Shown here: in pieces, positions 1 to 8,700 of the stretch
How positions within the stretch are numbered: position 1 is the first letter of the stretch
Layout of the letters: each line of letters begins with the position of its first letter
Assembly: GCA_022360055.1 (NCBI GenBank)
Contig: JAKSDO010000262.1
Span: forward strand, 1-33,724
Reading direction: 5' to 3'
Source of the DNA: Cytophagales bacterium
GTDB lineage: Bacteria > Bacteroidota > Bacteroidia > Cytophagales > Cyclobacteriaceae
DNA: 33,724 nt
The notes under the pieces: generated by a model
The model's input: only the letters and a program-made list of their open reading frames with translations
What the model was told of the DNA's origin: nothing
Databases searched by the model: none
Made by a program: the position numbers and the translations under genes

Positions 1-1641
1 AAAATCACCAAAGCTAGCTCCAACCGAGTTGTAGCTATCTCCCATATCTATTTTAGTAAATGAAGTTCCTTGTTGATTCAGGTAGAGGAAATTGCCTGTA
101 CCATAGTTTGGCACAAAACAGTCGGACCATCCATCGTTGTTTACATCTGCCCAAACCACACCGATGCTGTTGGTCGCGTCTTCGACGACTTCAATTCCAT
201 AAACCCGTTCCATAGTTCCATCTCTTTTGCTGCGATACAACTGGTTGAATTTGGAACTGAAGTAATCGCTGACAAAAAGATCGAGCCAACCATCTCGATC
301 GTAATCGACAAAGCAGATGTTATGACTGTACCCATCAGTCAAACCTTCCAGATGAGCAGATTGATCCGAAAAGCTCTGGTTGCTATTGCGGTACAATTTG
401 ATTGGGGCACCGTTGTTATTCGCCAGTGCCAGGTCTACCTGGCCATCGTTATCGAAATCACCCCAGGAGGCGCCAATTGAAGGCAATAGATCGTTTGCCA
501 AAGCATCACCCCGATGTTCTGTAAATTGTCCGGTGCCATCGTTGAGATATAATTTGCTCTTCGTATTTGGATCGTAGGCAGGGACAAAAATATCGTCATA
601 TCCATCCTGGTTATAATCTATTGCAGTAATACCCCAACTGTCAAAGGCGACATTCACCACAGGATCATTTGTTATCTCAACCAGCGGAGGCGCTTCCGCA
701 CAATCAGGATCTTCTCCATCGGTAAATCCGTCTCCGTCATTGTCAATGCCGTCTGAGCAATTGGTTTCAAATGGCGGAAGGGACAAAGTACAATTCATAC
801 CGTCATTATTGTTGGTGATTTCACCATAAGCGACTACGACACGTTCCAACGGATTGCCTGACTGATCAAAACGCACGCGTGAGATTTCTCCTGTCGCGTT
901 GTTAGAAAAATAGGAATTTCCCTCGCTGTCTGACCATGCGGCGCCAAAATTGTTGGTCGATAAATTTTCGTTCCACACGATATCAATGGTCATCGCGAGC
1001 GGATCAATTTCGACCAGCTCGAAATTTTTACTCATTCCATAATATTTCTCTTGAACCGGGTTGTATGTGATGTCGGCCGTATTTGGAATGGAAGTTCCAG
1101 ATAGATTCCGGAGAGGTTGAAATGTCATTTGCAGTGGGAATCGATCAAGATCGATGATCCTAAGTTGCGGATGGTTGCCGGAAGTAAATGCGATCCAGTT
1201 CCCATATTTATCAACATCAGCACAGTAACTGATTCCTGTCCAATTTGCAATGCTGCCTAAATCTACTCCATCTCCATAGGCATCAATTTTCAACATATGG
1301 TTTTTTCCGGAATAATTCTTTATGGCATAAATATATCCGTCCTGGACATTGTACCCAGCTCCATTATAGCTTCCGAAACTTGTTGACCCGATGTCCTGAT
1401 AGCTGCTGTTGACCGGATCAAAGATCTTTAGCACGCCGGAGATGACCTGGTATAGTGAATTGTTGCAAGGGAGCACACCATCACATTCTGCAATCAATTC
1501 ACAATCACCGTCAACGCAGTCAATGAAGCCATCTCCGTCATCATCGATGCCGTTATCACAAATTTCCTGAGTAAATGCTGAAATGCTAAGGATTGTAAAG
1601 ACCAATAAAAGGTAAAATCGGAATGGGTATATCTTTTTCAT
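1..1641 (-). CDS. Secreted FG-GAP/VCBS repeat protein, 3' end outside window
   Basis: Open reading frame of 547 codons running off the left edge, so the C-terminus (possibly a T9SS sorting domain) is not seen. It starts MKKIYPFRF with a signal peptide of about 24 residues; an ATG two codons upstream (1647) is an alternative start. After the signal comes a Cys-flanked acidic motif, CDNGIDDDGDGFIDC, with a second similar one (CSDGIDNDGDGFTDGED) near residue 300. These are calcium-type Asp-rich segments common in secreted Bacteroidota proteins. Between them is a probable beta-propeller region. From about residue 330 there are FG-GAP/VCBS-type repeats: DYNQDGYDDIF, DFDNDGQVDLAL, DYDRDGWLDLF, DVNNDGWSDCF. 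The protein is probably an exported surface or extracellular protein; the ligand is unknown. A 9-3-9 palindrome lies about 80 bases upstream. Confidence 0.85.
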   Translation of the reverse strand, partial: MKKIYPFRFYLLLVFTILSISAFTQEICDNGIDDDGDGFIDCVDGDCELIAECDGVLPCNNSLYQVISGVLKIFDPVNSSYQDIGSTSFGSYNGAGYNVQDGYIYAIKNYSGKNHMLKIDAYGDGVDLGSIANWTGISYCADVDKYGNWIAFTSGNHPQLRIIDLDRFPLQMTFQPLRNLSGTSIPNTADITYNPVQEKYYGMSKNFELVEIDPLAMTIDIVWNENLSTNNFGAAWSDSEGNSYFSNNATGEISRVRFDQSGNPLERVVVAYGEITNNNDGMNCTLSLPPFETNCSDGIDNDGDGFTDGEDPDCAEAPPLVEITNDPVVNVAFDSWGITAIDYNQDGYDDIFVPAYDPNTKSKLYLNDGTGQFTEHRGDALANDLLPSIGASWGDFDNDGQVDLALANNNGAPIKLYRNSNQSFSDQSAHLEGLTDGYSHNICFVDYDRDGWLDLFVSDYFSSKFNQLYRSKRDGTMERVYGIEVVEDATNSIGVVWADVNNDGWSDCFVPNYGTGNFLYLNQQGTSFTKIDMGDSYNSVGASFGDF

Positions 1642-2072
1642 GCCCATGTGAATAGAAAGTTCTATGCCAAAATATAATCATCAGATTTTCAGGCATTTAT
1701 AGGATGCGCTTGGTCCAATATTTTCCATAAAATGGAAAATGATCCGGAATTCGAAAAAAATTGAGCGGATTTGATCTGAAGAAAGAGGGATTATTGGAGG
1801 ATGGTTTGATATTTTTGAACACCCGTCCATCACGGCTCCTATAGAGTAGCTTTTCCCAAGAAAATGTTGATACGGATAACCTCCCCATTAATAGAGTGAT
1901 GTTTTCCAGGACTCAAATGGGTGTATATTTTCATTGAATGTAACTTATGATCAATCTACTTGTAAAAGGGTAAAAAGTACACAACAACCCTATTACAAGC
2001 TGGATTTTTATTCTTATCAATCTCAACGCCCAAAAGAAAAAGCAAGTCTAAAATAAGCTGTTGCATTAGTAG
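1642..2072. other. Intergenic stretch without a convincing gene
   Basis: About 430 bases between the start of the FG-GAP gene and the end of the DUF3299-like gene. It holds the leader of the FG-GAP gene and a perfect palindrome at 1720-1740. A 63-codon minus-strand frame (1697-1888) has no recognisable domain and looks random. Confidence 0.6.
1720..1740. repeat. Perfect 9-3-9 palindrome upstream of the FG-GAP gene
   Basis: ATTTTCCAT, spacer AAA, ATGGAAAAT. The arms are perfectly complementary. No T-run follows, so it is more likely an operator for a dimeric regulator than a terminator. It lies about 80 bases upstream of the start at 1641. Its partner is unknown. Confidence 0.35.
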
Positions 2073-2516
2073 CTAATCTGGTTCGTAAGGTTCGGCACCC
2101 TCTAATATATAGTTACATTGATAAATATCATCTTGATTCAAAGCTAAAGTACCTAAAATAGTCACTCTCTGATCCATTTTAAACTTCGGGTGATTCGGGC
2201 GCAGTCTTAATTCGACAATGGATTCGGGCCCCCCACTGCCACAAAAGAAGCACGAGGCATAGGGATAACGCGACAAAATGTAGATACCTTTCTTGCGGTC
2301 AAGAACGAGCATATATCCCTTCAGAAATATTTGTTTGCCTTCCAGTGCTTTTACTGAGCTTCCAAAATGTGGATAATAAAAGTTGGCCTTTACTTCTTCA
2401 CTGTACTTGTCTGTAAATGTGACATCTTCCAAAGTTTTCCAGGTAATTTCGGTTTGAGATCTGGCAACAGGAGCAATCAGTACAAATAAAAGGATCGATA
2501 ATCTAGGCATCGGCAA
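2073..2516 (-). CDS. Small exported protein, DUF3299-like, partner of ABC/FtsX transporter
   Basis: A 147-residue protein. A signal peptide of about 20 residues (hydrophobic run LSILLFVLIAPVA) precedes a single small domain. The domain carries the motif YASCFFCGSGGPESIVEL, a two-cysteine CFFC cluster followed by GGPES, which resembles DUF3299 proteins. It is the last gene of a three-gene minus-strand set and overlaps the permease gene by 14 bases, implying translational coupling. DUF3299 proteins accompany MacB/FtsX-type ABC transporters; from memory, the Pseudomonas PA4063-PA4066 set, reported to be zinc-responsive, has this composition. I infer a periplasmic accessory role in zinc-linked transport or metalloprotein handling. 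The family assignment is from motif recall, not a search. Confidence 0.7.
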   Translation of the reverse strand: MPMPRLSILLFVLIAPVARSQTEITWKTLEDVTFTDKYSEEVKANFYYPHFGSSVKALEGKQIFLKGYMLVLDRKKGIYILSRYPYASCFFCGSGGPESIVELRLRPNHPKFKMDQRVTILGTLALNQDDIYQCNYILEGAEPYEPD

Positions 2517-3750
2517 GTGTTTTTGAGATATTGATATGAAATGCGCTGATGGCCGGGAGCAGGGAAGCCAGCAGCCCGATGGTCAGGGCGGTAACCAGGA
2601 GCCACCATTCTTCCCTTAACCATATCCAGCCTGAAAATGAATAATGATAATCGGCTTCCATTAAGCCGGAAACGAACCAAAGTCCGATCCGGCTGACAAT
2701 TATACCCAGCAGAAAACCTGTCAGGGTCAATAAAAGCCCTTCCTGCAATACCATCCAAACTAACTGCCAACGAGTAGATCCATAGGAACGCATAAGTGCC
2801 ATTTCGTATTGACGGTCTTTCAGGGCACTGTACAAACTGATAAAAACACTGAGTCCCGATACAGCCATGATCACCAGGGCGATGGTGCTGAGTGTGTCTA
2901 TGCCTACCCCCATCAGGCTGAACAGGCGACTGATCTCGTAAGCAGGTACGGCTGCCTGCATATTGGTATTTTCGTTGACCATTCTGGGGAGTTGCATCAT
3001 GCCCATCGGACTTCTGAATTGGATCAGCATAGCTGTGATCTCATGTTCGTGTTCTTCATCTTCCGGGTGATTTTCTTTGTGTGTTTCGTGTTCATGGCTT
3101 TCTTCCGGTTCAACGGCTTGTTCTGCCTCATCTTCGTGATGATGGACTTCCCATACGCTCTCGGTAGCGGTAAGAATGAGTTGGTCCAACACCGAATTGG
3201 TGTAGTTCAATATCCCGACTACCTTATAGGCATGTTCTTCGTGGGTCTCGCCACCGTCATCCAGGCCATGTGCTCCGGTGAAGGAGTCCCCAATTTTTAA
3301 TTCCAGGTTTTCGGCCACCTTAGCACCAACGGCCACTTCAAAAGGCTTCTGCCAAAGCCTTCCGTTGATCACAGTAGCATTGTACAATTGAGGGTATTCA
3401 TGGGTAGAGCCTACGATTCGGTAGCCCTTGTAACTGTCACCATAGGAGAGTGGAATTCCGGAGGCCACAAGCCTGTTCCTTTGAAGCTGCTCAGCTTCAT
3501 ACAGCGAAATATTGCCTGTTGGCGCATCGATGTGATAAACGGCTGATAGTATAAGCTGTAGTGGACTTCCTTTGGCCCCCACAATCATGTCAATACCCCG
3601 CACGTTGTTTTCCATTTGCTGCTGAATGTGGCGATTCACCTGCAAAAGCAAAGAAATCATCCCCACACCCAGTGTCAGAAGTATCAGGCTGAGGGTAGTA
3701 CTTAGCGGACGGCTCGTCATGTTCCGATAACTCAACTTAAAAATGTTCAT
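2503..3750 (-). CDS. ABC transporter permease, FtsX/MacB type, with His-rich loop
   Basis: A 415-residue inner-membrane protein with FtsX/LolC-type topology. One N-terminal membrane helix (about residues 16-36) is followed by a large periplasmic MacB-like domain (about 40-275) and three C-terminal helices (about 280-405). The segment DRQYEMALMRSYGSTR is the usual cytoplasmic coupling region between the C-terminal helices. The periplasmic domain contains a strongly acidic, histidine-rich insert at residues 203-237 with nine His (HHH, then HEH, HK, HP, HEHE), a likely divalent-metal ligand cluster. It overlaps the upstream ATPase by 4 bases and the downstream DUF3299-like gene by 14. Transporters of this class extract or move substrates rather than importing classical solutes. 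I infer a zinc-linked function from the loop and the facing operator palindromes. Confidence 0.85.
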   Translation of the reverse strand: MNIFKLSYRNMTSRPLSTTLSLILLTLGVGMISLLLQVNRHIQQQMENNVRGIDMIVGAKGSPLQLILSAVYHIDAPTGNISLYEAEQLQRNRLVASGIPLSYGDSYKGYRIVGSTHEYPQLYNATVINGRLWQKPFEVAVGAKVAENLELKIGDSFTGAHGLDDGGETHEEHAYKVVGILNYTNSVLDQLILTATESVWEVHHHEDEAEQAVEPEESHEHETHKENHPEDEEHEHEITAMLIQFRSPMGMMQLPRMVNENTNMQAAVPAYEISRLFSLMGVGIDTLSTIALVIMAVSGLSVFISLYSALKDRQYEMALMRSYGSTRWQLVWMVLQEGLLLTLTGFLLGIIVSRIGLWFVSGLMEADYHYSFSGWIWLREEWWLLVTALTIGLLASLLPAISAFHINISKTLADA

Positions 3751-4373
3751 AGTTCAAGTCTATATTGAAACTGTTCTTTCAGTCGTTGGTCGTGAGTAAT
3801 GATAATAAGCTGTGCGTCTGTGGCAGAGGCTTGTTCCTTCAGTAAAGCGGCCACTCTTGCACAGTTTTTGTCATCCAGGCTGGAGGTGGGTTCATCTGCC
3901 AAAATAAGCTGTGGGTTGTTGACTACGGCGAGGGCAATCGCTGCCCGTTGCTGCTCACCCTGGCTCAACCTGTACGGCTTTTCGGACAGCTTATGACCTA
4001 TCCCCAGACGATTAAGTACTTCCTTTATCTTGTTGGAGTCCTGCCGCTTTCCGGCCAGGTATTGTACCAGAGCCAGGTTTTCCTGTAATGAAAGTGCATG
4101 AACAAAGTGAGGACGTTGAAACACCAGTCCGATATGCCGGCCCCTGAAACGGTCCAGTTTTCCTGCGGGTAACTCATTAAGATTTGTTTTCATCAACTCC
4201 ACACTGCCGGCTTTAGGCCTCAGTAAACCAGCCATTAAATGTAGCAATGTTGTTTTGCCAATACCGGACTCACCCAATATCAACAGGTCTTCACCAGCAG
4301 GGAGATCGATATCCGGGAAGCGAAAGCTGGTTTGGTCATTGTAAGCAAAAATCAACGACTGAGTCTTAAACAT
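3747..4373 (-). CDS. ABC transporter ATP-binding protein, LolD/MacB class
   Basis: A 208-residue ATPase starting MFKTQSLIF. The start at 4373 is chosen over 4433 because an AAAGGA ribosome-binding-type sequence lies directly upstream, and because the longer start would run through the operator palindrome at 4413-4437. It shows Walker A (GESGIGKTT), a Q-loop (LVFQRPHF), the signature LSQGEQQR, Walker B (LILADEPTSSLD) and the switch histidine (ITHD). It powers the FtsX-type permease encoded immediately downstream (ATGA overlap). First gene of the three-gene set, with its leader facing two TGCAAC-N3-GTTGCA palindromes, so metal-dependent repression is likely. Confidence 0.93.
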   Translation of the reverse strand: MFKTQSLIFAYNDQTSFRFPDIDLPAGEDLLILGESGIGKTTLLHLMAGLLRPKAGSVELMKTNLNELPAGKLDRFRGRHIGLVFQRPHFVHALSLQENLALVQYLAGKRQDSNKIKEVLNRLGIGHKLSEKPYRLSQGEQQRAAIALAVVNNPQLILADEPTSSLDDKNCARVAALLKEQASATDAQLIIITHDQRLKEQFQYRLEL

Positions 4374-4412
4374 TTCCTTTGTTTTTCTCTGCAAACTTAT
4401 CAAGTGGAATCT

Positions 4413-4437
4413 ATAAATGCAACATAGTTGCATTTAT
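4413..4437. promoter_or_regulatory. Candidate Zur/Fur-family operator 1
   Basis: A perfect palindrome with 11-base arms around a 3-base spacer; the core is AAATGCAAC-ATA-GTTGCATTT. It lies 40 bases upstream of the ABC ATPase start. Fur-family regulators bind inverted repeats of this size. The neighbouring MerC and COG0523 remnants are zinc-starvation markers, hence the Zur suggestion. No regulator gene is present in the window. Confidence 0.6.
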
Positions 4438-4455
4438 TATCCAGTCTATTATATT

Positions 4456-4470
4456 TGCAACACAGTTGCA
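4456..4470. promoter_or_regulatory. Candidate Zur/Fur-family operator 2
   Basis: TGCAAC-ACA-GTTGCA, the same core as the palindrome at 4413-4437, with centres 38 bases apart. It ends 19 bases before the ATG of the MerC remnant (4490). The two boxes together would control transcription in both directions. Confidence 0.6.
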
Positions 4471-4489
4471 TTTAAAAATAAATTATAAT

Positions 4490-4582
4490 ATGAAGAATCA
4501 ATTTATAGGGCTTCATTTGGATTTTATCGGTTTCAGCGCTTCAATGTTATGTGCCGTACATTGTACGACCCTGCCTTTCTGA
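4490..4582 (+). pseudogene. Truncated MerC-domain membrane protein
   Basis: The reading frame MKNQFIGLHLDFIGFSASM continues to LCAVHCTTLPF and then stops after 30 residues. This matches the N-terminal signature of Bacteroidota MerC-domain proteins (IGFSASMLCAxHC, with the paired-cysteine metal motif), which normally run to about 120 residues or more and several membrane helices. The remaining helices are missing: the sequence passes directly into a COG0523 GTPase fragment. This is consistent with a deletion that joined two adjacent genes. The start, leader and operator palindrome remain intact, so a short peptide could still be made, but the transporter is certainly broken. Identification is by motif recall. 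Confidence 0.65.
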
Positions 4583-4750
4583 GCCGATACCAGTTGCTCA
4601 GACCTTCTCCTTTGCCACAGGTGATGAACTATATGACCTTACCCAATCAGTAAGCCGGACACAATGGTTACTTTGGTGGATGCCCACAGTCCGGAAACAG
4701 AAGAATATGGGATAAGCTCATTTGTTTATCAAAACTCTAGGCCATTTCAT
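4581..4750 (+). pseudogene. Remnant of COG0523 (CobW/ZigA-like) GTPase metal chaperone
   Basis: Two fragments in different frames read as parts of one COG0523 protein. The first, from 4581, gives EPIPVAQTFSF and corresponds to the conserved segment after the G-domain switch. The second, from about 4658, gives DTMVTLVDA fused directly to HSPETEEYGISSFVY and then RPFH. The last part is the conserved start of the CobW C-terminal domain (ETEEYGISSFVYRxRRPFHP). Between VDA and HSPE an intact protein has roughly 100 more residues including the NKxD GTP motif, which are deleted here. The N-terminal P-loop is also absent. The gene is therefore dead by frameshift and at least two deletions. Zinc-starvation COG0523 proteins are typically Zur-controlled, matching the upstream palindromes. 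Confidence 0.65.
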
Positions 4751-4757
4751 GGCGATT

Positions 4758-5000
4758 TCAGGAAATTAATGCAATTACGAGCAGATCAACTACACATAAT
4801 CCACCGATTATCAGCACCCAGACCCACCATTTCAAATGAAAGTTTTTAGCAACTCCGGCCTCGATGTAAGTCCAGGCAGAGATGTAAATTGCCCAAATCC
4901 ACCATTCATGAATATGCTTGACAATCATGACGACCATACCAGCCATAAAAATCAGCATGATTAGATTGAATTTCACTAATTCTTTTTTTTGGGATGACAT
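4758..5000 (-). CDS. Small integral membrane protein, unknown function
   Basis: An 80-residue protein starting MSSQKKELVKF. The start at ATG 5000 is preferred to an upstream GTG (5060) because it directly precedes the hydrophobic part. Three hydrophobic stretches are visible: about residues 12-27 (LIMLIFMAGMVVMIV), 32-45 (WWIWAIYISAW) and 58-78 (WWVWVLIIGGLCVVDLLVI). The tryptophan-rich interfaces and basic N-terminus suit a small inner-membrane protein. I do not recognise the family. Its 3' end touches the end of the COG0523 remnant on the opposite strand, so it may mark one edge of the deletion. Ribosome-binding sequence is weak. Confidence 0.6.
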   Translation of the reverse strand: MSSQKKELVKFNLIMLIFMAGMVVMIVKHIHEWWIWAIYISAWTYIEAGVAKNFHLKWWVWVLIIGGLCVVDLLVIALIS

Positions 5001-5122
5001 TGCTGTTTGTCGCTTAAAGTGTTCAATTAAAGGTATTTTGTAGTTCGGTATTGGCTGCACAATCCCATAATTCAGGATAGCACATCAACATTTGCCGTGA
5101 TGACCCACCTCAGGTTCAGAGA

Positions 5123-5518
5123 TTATCTAATCCTTCTCCATATCTCTTTCGACTTGAACCCGTAATACGAGTAAGAAGCCATGATGATATCGGGATTTGC
5201 TAATTCAAATTTTAAATTCGTTTCATACGCTTCCCCTTCCCATTCGAGTGTGTATTTGCTTTTTCCTTTTTTTCCATCAAACAATACACTTGTGTGCACT
5301 TTGCTGTTGTCTTTAAATTTTTCGCCCGTATTGTCGGTATATTCCATCATGTATCCAATTATATTTCCTCCCTCATTTTTGAACTCGATTATTGCAGAAT
5401 CATCTTCTCCAACGAATTCAACATTCCACTTTCCGATCAATACGCTTTCTTTTTGTGCATAAATTTGTGTAATACTACCCAGTAAAATAGTGATGAATAA
5501 AAACTGTACTTTTTTCAT
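5123..5518 (-). CDS. Small secreted lipocalin-like/DUF-type protein
   Basis: A 131-residue protein with a clear signal peptide, MKKVQFLFITILLGS followed by ITQIYAQ. The start at 5518 is chosen because it places this signal at the N-terminus; longer frames reach 5581. The mature part begins with GKWNVEF, then beta-rich segments (AIIEFKNEGGNIIGYM, KYTLEWEGEAYETNLKFEL) and ends IWRRIR. The W-containing opening and the strand pattern resemble small lipocalin-like or DUF2147-like exported proteins, where this part of the barrel opens with GxW. No catalytic residues are evident. It sits alone between the membrane peptide gene and the efflux operon. Function unknown. Confidence 0.65.
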   Translation of the reverse strand: MKKVQFLFITILLGSITQIYAQKESVLIGKWNVEFVGEDDSAIIEFKNEGGNIIGYMMEYTDNTGEKFKDNSKVHTSVLFDGKKGKSKYTLEWEGEAYETNLKFELANPDIIMASYSYYGFKSKEIWRRIR

Positions 5519-5713
5519 AACTGATTTTTTTAAGATGTGCTTTATCATTATAAACATGGACTGACTTTTTTGGCACCCCAATACGCTGAGGTTTACTATT
5601 CACTTATTTGCGCGTCTAAAAGCATTCTGCTTTCCTATTGAAAATTATGAGCTGTAAAGGTGAAATTACATGCCCATAACCAGCGTTGGGAACATCTCAC
5701 CAATTGGCTTATC

Positions 5714-8700
5714 TCAATTTTTAAGAGTTTTTTTATTTCGGATCACATAAAACAGTGAAGGAATAAGATAGAGTGTTAGGACGGTGGATGTAAGTATACC
5801 GCCTATCGTTACTACGGCCATGGGTGTGCGAAACTCAGAACCGGCATCGCCTATCCCCATTGCATTCGGCAGCATTCCGGCAATAATGGCTATGGTTGTC
5901 ATGATTACTGTTTTCATTTTGGTTTTGCCGGCCAGCAACGTAGCTTTTCTGAGTTTCATTCCTTTTTCCCGAAGTTGCTCAGTATAATCATGAATAAGAA
6001 TATCATCATTAACTACAAGCCCCAAAAGCGTGATAATCGCCATCAACGACATAATATTCATTGTTGTTCCACCTACGTACATGAAAACAAAAACACCTAT
6101 CATGGCCATGGGCACTGTTGTGAAAATAATGACAGGATGCCAGAAGTTTTCCAACAGTGAGGCAAGCAGCATGTACATGAGCAATAAAGCAATAACAAAC
6201 GTAACTATCATGTCGCTTACCGTGTCATCCAGCTCTTTTATATTTCCCGACCAATTCATTTCTACTGAAGTTGGGAGATCGATGTCTGCCATGGCTTTTT
6301 CTATATTTTTCTGAGCTTCGTTGGTTGCTACATCGTCTTGAGGAATAATTGAAAACTCGACGGTTTTCAGCTTGTCTTTATGGACTATTTGTGCTTGGGA
6401 GTTTTTAAAATCAATCTCAGCGAGCTGTTCGATGGTGAAAACCCCACTGTTTGTAAAGAATGGAATTTGTCTTATCTTTTCAATCGAATTAATTTGATTT
6501 TGAGGGTAGCTGACCGTAATATCATACTCTTTCCCTTTCTCCTTAAAAACGCTCGCCTTAATCCCATTTATATTGCTTCGGATGGACATTGCCAAATCAA
6601 TGGGACTTAGGCCTAACTCGGCCAAAAATCGCTGCTTTGGTTGTACGTGTATCACCTGGTTCCCTTTGCGGAAGGTAGATTCGTAATTAAGTATCCCTTC
6701 AACATTTTTTAGCATATTATTCACAATTGTATTGGCGTGTTCCAATTCATTCGTATTCATAGATTGAAGTGTAAATGCCAGGGGGGTACCCTCCACAGAA
6801 CTTGAAGTGGAAATAAAGGGGATCACTTCAGGAATTTCATCTAATTCTTTATAAATAGTTTCCGCCAGTTTAGCGTTGGATATGGCGCGTTCCTCCTTTG
6901 GAACCAGCGTTATAATCATATTAGCAAGGTTCGTTCCTGTGGTAAAAAAATTCTTTTCCCCAATATTGTTGAGTATGCCTTTTACTTCTTTGTGATCGCT
7001 TACTTTTTTCTCAACCAGCCCAACTATTCGTGCGCTTTCATCGATTGAAGTTCCCGGTGTTAGTTCCAGTTCGACGAATATATTTCCGCTGTCCTCCTTC
7101 GGTTCAAACTCAAAGCCGATTTTCGTCAACAGGCCTGTGCTCAAAAGAAAAACTGCGAACATGATACCAAATAGCGCAAGGGGTTTCCATTTTTTCGAAA
7201 TAAGGCTTGCAAGCGATTTTTCATATTTGATCTCGAGCCAGGTAAAAAAGCGCTCCATTATCAAAGAGAATTTTCCTGGTTTGCGCTCTTTTCTGAAGAT
7301 GACACTGGTCAGCATTGGTGTCAGCAAAAACGAAACAACCAATGAGAAAATCGTTGCTGCAGAAATAGTGAGCGCATACTCCCTGAAGAAAGCCCCTGTA
7401 ATCGAAGTCATGGTAGCGATAGGAAGGAAAACCACGAGGTTGGTCCCTGTTGATGCAATTACAGCCATCATGACCTCCTGCGTTCCTTTCACAGCGGCCT
7501 CCTTTATTGGCATGCCAGCCTTTTTTAGTCTCAGGATATTTTCAATAACCACAATTGAATTTGAAATAAGCGCGCCGATAGCTACTGAAAAGCTCATTAG
7601 GGTCATCATGTTAAGCGAGGCATTAATCGATCTCATTACCGTGAAAGTCGCTATCAGCGAAACTGGAATGGAAATACTGACAATTAATGTTGTTCGGATG
7701 TCTCCTAAAAAGAATAAGAGTATAAATCCTGTAAGGATGATCCCCAGTACTACATTGGTCAACGCATCATCAACGGAGCTTTTCACATATTTCGACGAGT
7801 CGTATGGAATGCTGAGTGAAATACCATCAGGCAACTGATCCTGCATTTCAGCGATTGTTTCTTTTACAGCATCAGCCACCTCAACCGCGTTTGCCGAAGA
7901 TTTTTTTAAAACACCAATATTTACAATACTCCCGTAGCGCTCATCGTGTGCCACATCGAAAAATGATGATTTCGATTTAATGTTTTTAACCGTATCGATT
8001 ACATCTGCAAAATCACCAATTCTCAAGGGGCCTGATTTATGTGGGATATATGTGTTTTCAATTTCCTTAATGTCATTAAACTTATTCCCTGTTTCAATGG
8101 CAAATTGCCGATGTTCGTTGGAGAAATCACCCCCGGATAATTTTATATTTATCGCATTTACTATTGCTGATACATCAGTCAGATTCATCTCCACTTCGTA
8201 CATCCGGCGCTTATCTGCCAGTATTTTTATCTCTCGAATCTCACCTCCCGTAAGCTCCGCCTTTGAAACACCTTCAATTTTAAGGAGTTTTTCCTTCAGT
8301 ATCCGATTGGCATATTCATAGATCTCATTTGCTGGCTGATCCCCGCCCACGACAATATTTAATATTGCAGCATCATTTGGATTGTACGAAAGCACATAGG
8401 GCCTTTCCGCTTCTTTTGGCAATTCGGGAATAACAAGATCTAGTTTTTCCTTAACCTCCGACAGTGCTTTATCAGGATCTTTTTTCATGTCAAACTGAAT
8501 GATAATCATCGAACTGTTGTCCATTGAGTAAGACTGAAGTAGCTTGATATTATTAAGGCCAATTACTTCCTTTTCGATTTTATCCGTAATCTCAGATTCT
8601 ATCTCTTCGGGAGTTGCTCCATAATTGATCGTATTAACAACAATGACAGGTAACTTCAAATCCGGCAATAGATTTACAGCAAGTTTATTATATGAAAGAA

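Noticed and set aside
1697-1888. 63-codon minus-strand frame before the FG-GAP gene
   Set aside because: Contains the palindrome, has no known domain, and composition looks random.
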